DNA from: Protonemura montana
Lineage: Eukaryota > Arthropoda > Insecta > Plecoptera > Nemouridae
Assembly (NCBI GenBank): GCA_947568835.1
Contig: OX387610.1
Coordinates: forward strand, 14,861,001 to 14,925,000
DNA: 64,000 nt
Direction of reading: 5' to 3'
Shown here: positions 54,504-64,000 of the stretch, in pieces
How the letters are laid out: every line of letters begins with the position of its first letter
Numbering within the stretch: the first letter of the stretch is position 1
Made by a program: the position numbers and the translations under genes
The notes under the pieces: model-generated
Databases searched by the model: none
Told to the model about the DNA's origin: nothing
What the model saw: only the letters and a program-made list of their open reading frames with translations

Positions 54504-55158
54504 TTACAAGGGAGGAATATTTGAAGTAAACATTTCATTTGAATTAATATTGAAAGGGTTTTTAATTTTGTTCATAGTTGAAGATTGGCACTGATTCATA
54601 GCAGAATTTGAGCTGTAAAGTAAATCTTCATCACACTAAATTATATATAATCACAGAATGAACTTTTCCACTGGTATGAAGGAAAAACAATGGTGAAAAT
54701 GTGAATCATCAAATTAAACTTTATCTCCCACCTTGATTATGGAAAAGCGACATTATTCCCTTCACTTCAAGTGTATTTTAAACCAACTATAACCTCGGCA
54801 CTGCGTGGAAATGGGAACAGATATCCATATCAAAGGTAAACACTGTGTTTATTTTCTCGTCTATCAGATGGGGACTGATCAGAGGCGCCAGTTTGGATGA
54901 AAAATCAGCACCTTTAGCACGTGTGGACGGACAGAACATATAAGCTACGTTAGATCCACAGGAAATACTATGCTTCAATAATATTTACTCAAAATTAGAT
55001 AACGATAGCTACATTTATTTTAGTTATCGATCTTGAAACTAGGTTAAATATTTTACAAACCGAAAAGAATTCGGATCTAATCGTGAAAGGCTTCGAGTTG
55101 GTAAAGTGTATCCCAAAAACTCAGATGCACCGATTTCTAGCAATGATAAATATGTGTG
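54504..55158. other. Unassigned; minus frame
   Basis: A minus frame at 54978-54787 (63 codons) has mixed protein-like composition but no ATG at its left edge and no recognised family. Confidence 0.35.
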
Positions 55159-55495
55159 TGGGCGTAGGTACGTGAGTTGGCAACACAGCTTAGATGGTCG
55201 AGTCGAGACGGGTTGAAATGTTGACACCTGACAAGATGGACATGAATCGAACAAAGACCCTCCTGATGGGAAGGGGTGGGGGTAGGTACGTGAGTTGGCA
55301 ACACAGCTTAGATGGTCGAGTCGAGACGGGTTGAAATGTTGACACCTGACAAGATGGACATGAATCGAACAAAGACCCTCCTGATGGGAAGGGGTGGGGG
55401 TAGGTACGTGAGTTGGCAACACTGCTTAGATGGTCGAGTCGAGACGGGTTGAAATGTTGACACCTGACAAGATGGACATGAATCGAACAAAGACA
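55159..55495. repeat. 118-bp tandem repeat, 2.9 copies
   Basis: TAGGTACGTGAGTTGGCAAC at 55165, 55283 and 55401, an exact 118-bp period with almost no difference. Overlapping frames of 83-127 codons on the minus strand are artefacts of the repeat. Confidence 0.95.
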
Positions 55496-57424
55496 ATTTA
55501 TACACATGAGTTTTTTGGATGTACCATAGCTGTACCTGCCCTCTGCGCTCTACCAACATCTTATTTATTTTAATTTCTAATTTTTCCCGGTATTTTTACT
55601 TCCATGGAATGATAATATATGTGCTCAGGGATCTATGCCAGTGATGAAGGTAAACTTTGTTGTCAGGTGATCAGCAAATATTAACTTGACTCACTCCAAT
55701 CGATTACGCATTTTTCCTAGCGATTTTTATAAATTCAGATTTCGATTTCTTTCGAGTGGATTTCACGAGAACGTGCGTGAGATTTCTTACGCACGCTAAA
55801 GTATCAAAAAAGTGCAATATTTGCAGTTGCGATTATCTTTTAAGATGAATTGTTATTGCGATGAATTTCGCTTTAAATGATGCTTTGAGCATCGAGTTTA
55901 TCGTTTGGCAATCTAAAAAAAATTATGACAAATCTTAAAATGTTTCACAATGTGTAAGTTGTATATAAAATTCAGTGAAAATTGCATTATTTGACATATT
56001 TTACCTGTAGAAATAGTGTATCTACGTCAATTAGAAGGTTACAGCACCTAACCACACAGGAGGTACTAACATACGTAGGTGCTTACCCCGTCATGGACAT
56101 TCTCCGAAGGGTTCAGGATATTTTCTTCATTTCCAATGAATCATTGTTTTCTTGAATTCACTTTCACATCTTTCAAACATCGTTTCGAGTTCTTAACCTC
56201 AACTATTTTAGCATTTTTGCTAAAAACTTATGAATGATATTTGAGTTATAATTTCAGCGGTAGGGTTTAAAAATACTTGTTTGATATGAAAAATTACTCC
56301 CAATTATGTTAGAATTGGTAGAAAAATTATTTTAATACGGTGAAAAAACGCATTTTCTTGGCACGACAAAAGCTGTAGAGCAAAAGGAATTGGCGGACAT
56401 AAGGGAAAAATATTTTTAGTAATTTAAAAAAGTGACAGTTGGTCATCATGTCCCCCCACAAAGCGACCGGTGGCGCCCCTGTCAGGAAAGTACCAATCAT
56501 AGTCACGTGCAATGCCTACTTTCAGCCCTGAGTAATCTCACAACGAATTTCTTAACAAATTACCACAGTGACTAATCTAAATCATCACGAAATCATTAAT
56601 TTTCTACCCACTTCCCAACCCATCAGCACATTTTTTTTTGCATAATAACTTCCCCATAAAACTCATGTGGTTATTTGCACGTCAGATAATTTTCTTGAAA
56701 ACATTTGAAACCTTGAGCATATAACTGATTCGAAGACGGCGACCGAATGATTTGTATGCAGTTAAGACAGTCGCCTGACTTTAATTTGCTTTGTGCTTCT
56801 TTACCTTCTTCTTGCAGTGGCGGCAACTTTACCTGGGGCGTCACAAGGCCAGTAGGCATCTTTTCGCAGAGGAAAAATATTGTTATGTTACTTATTTTCT
56901 TCCAAATTGTTGAATAATTACAATAAAGATATCAAAAATTTACTCGGGATTTTTTATCGTATTTTAAAAGCGCAAATGAGAACGTTCACCAATAAATTTC
57001 GCATAAAAATTATGGAATTTGGGGAGAAAATTAAAAGAAAAAAAAGATTATGGTCAATCAAATTTCAATCCTTTGCAGGTAATTTGACAAAAGGTACGTT
57101 CAGTGTAATTGAGAGAGAAGGCAGATTTTAGGGCAAAGGGTTTCAAGGGGCTTTTATGTGTTAAACTTGTAAGAGAAACCAGAAGATTTGTCTTCAAATT
57201 TGAGTGATAAACTCAAAAACTTAAATTCCCAATTACGTGCGATGCCTTTACTTCCGCGGTCAGTCATAGGGTTTCAAATTTAGTTTGTAGACCACTCATA
57301 AGTTTTCTCAATGACATTACGAATTTAACTTTAAACGCACTTTTGATTTTCTAGTTGAAAAATGATAGCCCCTCATTTCCTTCCTTTCAGCTCTAGGTGA
57401 ACTCGCATTGGAACATGAGGGCTT
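55496..57424. other. Unassigned AT-rich sequence, 1.9 kb
   Basis: TGCGTGAGATTTCTTACGCA near 55770 is a short hairpin. On the minus strand an ATG frame from 56859 contains two donor-like sites, CCCAG|GTAAAG and GAAG|GTAAAG, a weak 5' exon candidate (MPTGLVTPQ). No repeat family is seen. Confidence 0.4.
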
Positions 57425-57566
57425 TTCAGCTTTCCAAGGAAGCTGAAACCAGCAAGCGACAGATCAAGCTAGACTGAAGATATCTGCGACAGAACCGGGA
57501 TACGAACCAACGAACCTCCTGATTACCGGTCGGATGGTCTACCAACAGAGCTATCCGGACACACAT
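57425..57566 (-). mobile_element. tRNA-derived SINE of a fourth family
   Basis: On the minus strand GTCCGGATAGCTCTGTTGG (A-box region) is followed about 40 bases later by GGTTCGTATCCC (B box), then AGTCTAGCTTGATCTG and CGCTTGCTGGTTTCAGC. It shares the CGCTTGCTGGTTT part with 60054-60154 and differs from Family B throughout. Confidence 0.65.
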
Positions 57567-57942
57567 ATTCCAGCTTGGCCGAGAGGGATAACAGACCGAG
57601 CTTGCCGGTTACCAGAATAACTAAAAAACCCTGCACTTTTTTAGCACATTTGATATCCCAGCGGCAAAATAAAGTGCCCGTAGTTGGGCACTACGGAGTA
57701 GTTCAGTCACTATTTACATGAAAATTGAATTCTTGTTCGGAATGTGCAAGGAGCACGACCCTACGCCACTGGTTCAAATGTTAGTCACCTTCTAGTGGGC
57801 AGACGCCTTCTTATCAGCTAAGATAGCGTCGCTTCTCTGACGTCAACTGGAAGACGGTGTTTTCTAGCAGCAGCAAGAAATGCAATGATTGGTTGGTTAT
57901 CAACATTCAGTGCAACTAGCGTCCGTCGATCAGCGCTTTCCT
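57567..57942. other. Unassigned sequence
   Basis: I see nothing recognisable. Confidence 0.5.
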
Positions 57943-59038
57943 ATGCTATTAGCCTATGCTATTAGCCTATGCTATTAGCCTATGCTATTACCCTATGCTA
58001 TTACCCTATGCTATTAGCCTATGCTATTACCCTATGCTATTACCCTATGCTATTAGCCTATGCTATTACCCTATGCTATTACCCTATGCTATTACCCTAT
58101 GCTATTACCCTATGCTATTACCCTATGCTATTAACCTATGCTATTACCCTATGCTATTACCCTATGCTATTAGCCTATGCTATTACCCTATGCTATTACC
58201 CTATGCTATTACCCTATGCTATTACCCTATGCTGTTACCCTATGCTATTACCCTATGCTATTACCATATGCTATTACCCTATGCTATTACCCTATGCTAT
58301 TACCCTATGCTATTACCCTATGCCATTACCCTATGCTATTACCCTATGCTATTACCCTATGCTATTACCCTATGCTATTACCCTATGCTATTACCCTATG
58401 CTATTACCCTATGCTATTACCCTATGCTATTAGCCTATGTTATTACCCTATGCTATTACCCTATGCTATTACCCTATGCTATTACCCTATGCTATTACCC
58501 TATGCTATTACCCTATGCTATTACCCTATGCTATTACCCTATGCTATTACCCTATGCTATTACCCTATGCTATTACCCTATGCTGTTACCCTATGCTATT
58601 ACCCTATGCTATTACCCTATGCTATTACCCTATGCTATTACCCTATGCTATTACCCTATGCTATTATCCTATGCTATTACCCTATGCTATTACCCTATGC
58701 TATTACCCTATGCTATTACCCTATGCTATTACCCTATGCTATTACCCTATGCTATTAACCTATGCTATTACCCTATGCTATTACCCTATGCTATTAGCCT
58801 ATGCTATTACCCTATGCTATTACCCTATGCTATTACCCTATGCTATTACCCTATGCTATTACCCTATGCTATTACCCTATGCTATTACCCTTTGCTATTA
58901 CCCTATGCTATTACCCTATGCTATTAGCCTATGCTGTTACCCTATGCTATTACCCTATGCTATTACCCTATGCTATTACCCTATGCTATTACCCTATGCT
59001 GTTACCCTATGCTATTACCACTATTACCCTATGCTTAG
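57943..59038. repeat. 13-bp satellite array, about 84 copies
   Basis: The unit is CCCTATGCTATTA. Variants with G for the first C (TAGCCTATG) are concentrated at the left edge, and the right edge ends in a broken unit (CCACTATTACCC). The frames of up to 323 codons are artefacts. GGTTAGGTTAGGTTGGG follows at 59045. Confidence 0.95.
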
Positions 59039-60040
59039 TGCGTGGTTAGGTTAGGTTGGGTATATGATGGAAAATCGGTTTCCTTGAATTATGACGCATT
59101 GCACTGACGTGATTACATTTTTCATTTCGATAACGTTTTTTTTTTTTTAATTAGATCATCTTGTTTGAAATTTTTTGTTTGAAATTCGATTGACACAGAG
59201 TTTTATTATGATATCAATGAGATTTTAGGAACTACACATTCCTCGAGAAGTTTTCAGCCTGGTTTTATTTCTTGTTAGTAATTTGTTTGAGTAAACAACG
59301 GCAGCAGATAATTGGCAGGCCAGTCTCAGAGATACTCAGCCATTATAGCTCTAATGCTCTAACTTTTCAAATTCACTGATAAATTTAACTTTTTATTTTT
59401 TTATTACCTGAAGCAGTTATTTGAGAAGTCAAATTTTTGGTTTGTTTCTGGACCCAAAAACATTTCAGTGTTTTTTTTTATATTTAAAAATAATTTAAAA
59501 AATATTTAAAAAATAAACGCTAATTCGCTGGATGAATAAAGTCACAAATAATTTCGGTTGGCAATTTTAGTTGATTTTACAGAAGCAGAGGCGAATAAGC
59601 CTATGAGCCATGAGCTACCATAAAGCAGAGGCGATGTATTGCGAAACGATCGCCAGGGCAGACTGGGAGGGGGCCCTGGAATTTTTATGACAGAACATAA
59701 ACAACATCATTCTCCTGAAGATGACTTTAAGACTCTTTCCAGGACCGCAAACCTTTTCAACGCAGAGCAAAACCGAAGAACATATCATAACGTAATGGAC
59801 TTAGTTGTTGTACGATGGCCCATATGATTTGTATTAATTTAGTTTTATTTACTACAATACATTTTATTACATCTAGGTCCACGTCCTTTGCGTAATTACA
59901 ATATTGTTGCTATCACAAGCATTAAAAATTGTCAATTGATAAAAATCATCAAACTAGTTCGGTTTTTAAACATTCCTCACATATAAATTCACATTCTTTA
60001 AAATGTGAAATTCGTCAGTACTATAAAAACAATGTGTAAT
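59039..60040. other. Unassigned; possible terminal exon at 59630-59830
   Basis: A plus frame ending TGA at 59825-59827 is open for 62 codons with a hydrophilic, protein-like composition (HHSPEDDFKTLSRTANLF). A second frame from ATG at 59634 also reads well for 18 codons. The rest is AT-rich. Confidence 0.25.
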
Positions 60041-60167
60041 CAATGTTATAATTGCAGTTTTTTTTTTGGTTTTTCTGGGCTTTCCATTAGGGAGCTTAAA
60101 CCAGCAAGCGGATGATGGAAAGTAAGCTAGATTTTTCCAGTCTAGCTTCCTTTTCAATGTTATAATT
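60041..60167 (-). mobile_element. SINE 3' fragment with 13-bp target duplication
   Basis: CAATGTTATAATT occurs at 60041-60053 and 60155-60167, flanking 101 bp that on the minus strand reads AAGCTAGACTGG ... CGCTTGCTGGTTT and ends in an A-rich tail. The perfect duplication shows a retroposed insertion, related to the element at 57425. Confidence 0.85.
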
Positions 60168-60386
60168 ATATAACAAACTGCCAGTGGAGTTAAAACGTCT
60201 AAAAGGCTACAAATTTAAAGTTAGTCTAAAACTGTATTTGCTAACCAAATGCTACTACAAATGGAAAGAATTCCTATGTGATAAATAAGATAACTTGTAT
60301 CATAAGAACTGACGTGCCAATATCATGTACTGTGATCAATTAAAGCTGAATAAATATATTATTATTATTATTATTATTATTATTAT
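60166..60386 (+). mobile_element. LINE 3' end: C-terminus of ORF2 and tail
   Basis: The frame ending TAA at 60286-60288 reads YNKLPVELKRLKGYKF, then LKLYLL and KWKEFL, matching the conserved C-terminal end of non-LTR reverse-transcriptase proteins (pattern YNxLPxxLK..KFKxxLKxYLL). About 70 bp of 3' UTR and a TTATTA microsatellite tail (60357-60386) follow, as in many LINE insertions. The upstream part is missing or unrecognisable, so this is a heavily 5'-truncated copy. Clade is uncertain (Jockey/CR1-like possible). Confidence 0.75.
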
Positions 60387-61138
60387 CATAAAATTCTTAA
60401 CGTCATGTTTAAAACTATCTCTGCTTGCAAGTGCTTTTGTCAGCTGCAAGGGCAGCCTATTGTAGTGCGATGCTTCTAGAAATATTACATCAAATCATCT
60501 TGAGATGGAAGAGTTTGGGGATCGTCTGATCCTGGTTCAAGTCATGCTGTAAGCCTAATCTGGTGACACCGACCAGAAATCTCACTCTTCCCGAATAAAC
60601 TTCATACAAACGAGTCCCAAATAAGAGCTAAGAAATGAACTTGCATCCTAACTTACCTTTTCTTGCCGAGTGCCGGCATCCGTATTCTTATTCTTGATGA
60701 ACTTTTGCATGATTTACAACAATGTCAGTCAATTTTAGACATTACACTTTGGTGAAGTTCTCACTTTACAATTTTACAGATATATTAATTAAATCTTTAG
60801 CTAACCTAACTACAAAAATACTGATTTGCGCGCACACAACAAAACAGCTGATTTCGGGAGCGTTGTGAATATGGTTTCAAAAGATGGCGAGCTAAACAAA
60901 GGTACCAACTGTTTTTTATGTGACAGTTGGCCAACCGCCAAATGACTGGTGGTAGAATGACGCAATTTTAAAGTTAACTAGAACCTAGGTTAACCCCTCG
61001 TTAGCTAATCAACTGCTTAACTGGACATTGTACAACCGATCTAAGTTGAGTGACAATTATGTTCGGAGATAAAACACAAAAAAAAGCAATACACCTACGA
61101 TAAACGTCTTGGTAAATATAAGCAAGACCTGACTAAGT
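60387..61138. other. Unassigned sequence
   Basis: AAAAGATGGCGAGC near 60881 is YY1-like and lies just after an ATG at 60871 whose short frame meets AAAG|GTACC. It is too short to call. The remainder is unremarkable. Confidence 0.4.
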
Positions 61139-61455
61139 TTTTGACAACAACTTTTAAAACTGGGTTTTGAATGCTAAGTGAAGAACAACTGAATTTCCCA
61201 ACGTTTTGTAACTTGTACTTGTTACTTTATCAAGGGTAAGAGCAGTCCTGACAATTTTTCAATAGCAAAAGAACCACAAAAATTATAACAATTACCAAGT
61301 TCAAGCTTCCTAAATGCATCTAAATAAAATAATCAGGGCCAATAACTCAAAAACTAATGTATTTTGTAATTTTTAAAATATGACCCAAAAAAATAGTTTT
61401 TGTTGAAACTAGTGCTAAGGTTAGATAAAGTAGACATGAGTCTAAAAACTTACAA
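61139..61455 (-). mobile_element. Family C element, longest form
   Basis: AACTGGGTTTTGAATGC, CAACGTTTTGTAACTTG and the reversed GAGCAGTCCTGACAATTTTT are followed by about 130 bp (CAAGTTCAAGCTTCCTAAATG ...) shared with 63271-63400. The copy then has a second outer end GACATGAGTCTAAAAAC. It shows that the full unit is longer than most copies. Confidence 0.8.
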
Positions 61456-61766
61456 CCTGACAAAGCTAGAGGAAAATCAACAAAAATTGTAGAAAATATC
61501 TATTTTGTACAAAAAAAAAAGTTAATACGTCATAGGTATCGACAATAACTAAAAATAAAAGCAATCGGGGCCGATTTTACAAACGCCGTTATAATCTTGT
61601 TTATAATTATAATAAATGTTGGCAGACGAAATTCTTTTTACCAAAAAATAAAATCTGACAGGTCATAGGGTCATAGGTCATGTCAATCACCTAGGTCATA
61701 GACTCAGACTGAAAAATGACGACTAAACTTCGCTTTGCGTCTGCTGCCCGCATTTTAAATGTAAAT
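61456..61766. other. Unassigned AT-rich sequence
   Basis: GTCATAGG short repeat near 61663-61700. I see no gene. Confidence 0.5.
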
Positions 61767-62830
61767 AACGGTTTGGCGTATTGAAAACACCGGTTCTCAT
61801 GAGATCACTGAAGTTAAGCAACACTGCGCTGAGTCAGGTATTGGATGGGTGACCATCATACACATGACCAGTTCTGTTCGGGAGAGAGGTTGGAGGAATG
61901 AGAGTTAAGCAACACTGCGCTGGATCAGGTATTGGATGGGTGACCATCATACACATGACCAGTTCTGTTCGGGAGAGAGGTTGAAGGGATGAAAGTTAAG
62001 CAACACTGCGCTGAGTCAGGTATTGGATGGGTGACTATCATACACATGACCAGTTCTGTTCGGGAGAGAGGTTGGAGTGATGAAAGTTAAGCAACACTGC
62101 GCTGGGTCAGGTATTGGATGGGTGACCATCATACACATGACCAGTTCTGTTCGGGAGAGAGGTTGGAGTGATGAAAGTTAAGCAACACTGCGCTGGGTCA
62201 GGTATTGGATGGGTGACCATCATACACATGACCAGTTCTGTTCGGGAGAGAGGTTGAAGGGATGAAAGTTAAGCAACACTGCGCTGAGTCAGGTATTGGA
62301 TGGGTGACTATCATACACATGACCAGTTCTGTTCGGGAGAGAGGTTGGAGGGATGAAAGTTAAGCAACACTGTAATGGGTCAGGTATTGGATGGGTGACT
62401 ATCATACACATGACCAGTTCTGTTCGGGAGAGAAGTTGGAGGGATGAAAGTTACGCAACACTGCGCTGGGTGAGGTATTGGATGGATGACCATCATACAC
62501 ATGACCAGTTCTGTTCGGGAGAGAGGTTGGAGGGATAAGAGTAAGTACAGCAACTTCACTCGCCTTGCTTATCAACCTCTCGACAGCATGGGTTTGTGGA
62601 GGAATCCTGTTGTTCGCGTTGTACCGTCCTTCGGAAGGGACGTTAAGCCGGTGGTCCCCTTGGTCTTCAACAGGAGTAGGCTACGTGCCGGCACCGGGTT
62701 TCCCCTCCTCCCTTCTAGGCTAGGTTAGGTTCATCATCATCCTCATCATCATCCACTCATTCACTGACGCCATTAGACCAGTGTCGCATGGCTAGATGTC
62801 AAAACAGTGCTATGTTAAACACCACAAATA
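61767..62830 (+). mobile_element. Family A 5S-derived SINE, complete, eight 5S monomers
   Basis: The head AACACCGGTTCTCATGAGAT (61785 on) is followed by eight monomers of 91 bp (box C-like GGATGGGTGACC at 61843 and each 91 bp after), one 36-bp unit, the central block near 62626-62645 and a complete 3' end. Two adjacent three-monomer groups share variants (GTTGGAGTGATG, GTTGAAGGGATG), suggesting multi-unit duplication. It is the largest 5S array in the window. Confidence 0.9.
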
Positions 62831-63270
62831 AATGAATATAAATTGAATGTGAATATTGTGGTAGAATAGCTATGTGATTGTCGACCACTATGAGTTGCCA
62901 GGGGTGGTAGGGTCCCAGTGACTCAGACTCAACGCATATCTCACTATCAGAGGGCGTTGCTGATAAGCCGTTCGATGATTGACAGGATTAATACCAAGCT
63001 GTTCTCTACGAGGAATCCAGAAAAAACTAGATTTCGGCAGTTTAGCTTCTTGTCACATTCGACTGAATTCCGAGTCATATCCTGATTTTTAAATTGATTG
63101 TGGGTTTTTTTATCGAACTGTTGTTTTGATCGTTAATGCGTTTTAATTTTTTTTATTATTATTTTTTTGTTAGTTGTACAGGATAAAACATGTGAAGCCT
63201 TTGTAAAAGATGTTATGAAAATTTTTCGTTATTTCCATACACATAATTGGTTAGTTCGTAAAAAACGCCA
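62831..63270. other. Unassigned sequence
   Basis: I see nothing recognisable apart from T-runs near 63150. Confidence 0.5.
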
Positions 63271-63526
63271 TAGTCCGGGATTTTATTTCAGAAAATACAA
63301 AATACATTAGTTTTTTAGTTATTGACCCTGATTATTTTATTTAGATGCATTTAGGAAGCTTGAACTAGGTAATTGTTATAATTTTATGTGGTTCTTTTGT
63401 AATCGGAAAATTGTCAGGACTGCTCTTACCCTTGATAAAGTAACAGGTACAAGTTACGAAACGTTGGGAAATTCAGTTGTTCTTCACTTAGCATTCAAAA
63501 CCCAGTTGAAATAGTTTTTGTTAAAT
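63271..63526 (+). mobile_element. Family C element, long form
   Basis: AAAATACATTAGTTTTTTAG, GCATTTAGGAAGCTTGAACT, TTGTCAGGACTGCTCTTACC, GTAACAGGTACAAGTTACG and AACCCAGTTGAAATAG in order. It ends within GTTTTTGTTAAA, before the GACATGAGTC end. Confidence 0.8.
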
Positions 63527-64000
63527 GCAAACGCTTTTTCAAAAAGCAAAGAAAAACTTAATTATTTTCATATGGTTTAATTTGAAATGGGTATGCGTCG
63601 AAAAAAAAAGATGTGGCATTTTTGATTTTTGGTTTTATTAATAAAGAAACTCAATTTTTAAGTTAATGTTCACCTGTACATTTTTCTCGCTTTCCATTTT
63701 TTCATTTAATTTATCGATCAACCGAATTTCTTGGCTAATTAATTCAGGTTTGCTTTTGAAATGTACTTTTGTGACTGGTTACCATGATGTAGACAAATCT
63801 AACGCGTCCAATTTTCATAATTATGAAAATGCACTTAAAAAAATGAATATTATGGCGCCATTGTATGAATTTTAGTGTGCTTTGAAAACGATCGATACCA
63901 GAGTACTACCGGTAATTGATTTGTCACGTTGTTACGCATAAATTACTTTCATTTCCAAAGAAAATTCTTTCAAGCAAACCGACAGACAATAAAACAAAAT
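63527..64000. other. Unassigned AT-rich sequence
   Basis: A 69-codon frame at 63666-63875 is unrecognised. The sequence runs to the window edge without another feature. Confidence 0.5.

Noticed and set aside
54787-54978. Possible MAM-like extracellular domain fragment on the minus strand
   Set aside because: The similarity is limited to a few residues (KLAPLIS), and the residues expected after it are absent.
26878-59038. Common origin of the 31-bp and 13-bp satellites, both containing CCCTAT
   Set aside because: The shared part is only six to seven bases and the rest of the units do not align.
57956-59054. Frames of up to 323 codons with a 13-residue repeat
   Set aside because: The 13-bp satellite lacks stops in its three plus-strand phases; all phases give the same repeat peptide.
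61785-61860. A genuine 5S rRNA gene
   Set aside because: Only the internal control region and part of the 5' half match; the 3' third of 5S is absent and the sequence continues into SINE linker.

Overview
This is repeat-dense, gene-poor, AT-rich animal nuclear DNA. There are no operon-like gene blocks, long frames occur only inside tandem arrays, and short interspersed elements with RNA polymerase III promoters are abundant. An arthropod is the most likely source: the 5S-like part of the main repeat family has the ATCACCGAAGTTAAGCA run typical of arthropod 5S rRNA, and TTAGG-related blocks occur. I cannot name the species. No complete protein-coding gene is visible. A handful of short open stretches with splice-like borders are offered as low-confidence exon candidates, the best at 12396-12635 and 40471-40540.

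Three dispersed families explain most of the structure. Family A (about 18 copies, both strands) is a SINE derived from 5S rRNA. In order it has a 5S-like head with internal promoter, a 91-bp 5S-promoter monomer present in 0 to 8 tandem copies, a 36-bp unit in 1 to about 13 copies, a conserved central block around CCGTCCTTCGGAAGGGACG, TCATCA-rich DNA, and a 3' end reading CGTCGTTAAACACC with an AATAAAT-type tail. Family B has a tRNA-derived head (perfect A and B boxes, near-complete cloverleaf) that may be tandemly repeated as a 52-bp partial unit (5, 8 and 11 copies), followed by a short body ending in TTGCAAACGCTTGCAA. Family C is a short element with GTTACGAAACGTTGG and the end GTTTTTAGACTCATGTC, often present as a head-to-head palindrome. 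Its core resembles the ribozyme-bearing ends of Penelope-like elements, but this is unproven.

Layout: 0-9 kb has Family A, B and C copies, a CpG-rich island and a 114-bp array. 9.5-14.9 kb is the longest repeat-poor stretch, with the best exon candidates. 15-23 kb mixes SINEs with 60-bp and 81-bp arrays. 24-31 kb has an unrecognised open frame, 31-bp and 41-bp arrays and two promoter-like CpG clusters. 31-35 kb has the tRNA-like array, the 36-bp expansion and a 965-bp array of 15-bp units that grew inside one 5S monomer. 35-39 kb is AT-rich and largely blank. 39-55 kb has 92-, 34-, 96- and 118-bp arrays, two short inverted-repeat elements and a 431-bp palindrome. 57-64 kb has a 13-bp satellite, a LINE 3' end split by a SINE with a clear target duplication, and the largest 5S-monomer array.

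The main biological signal is the repeated tandem growth of polymerase III internal-promoter modules in two unrelated SINE families. Each array appears to start from a short direct repeat already present in the parent element.
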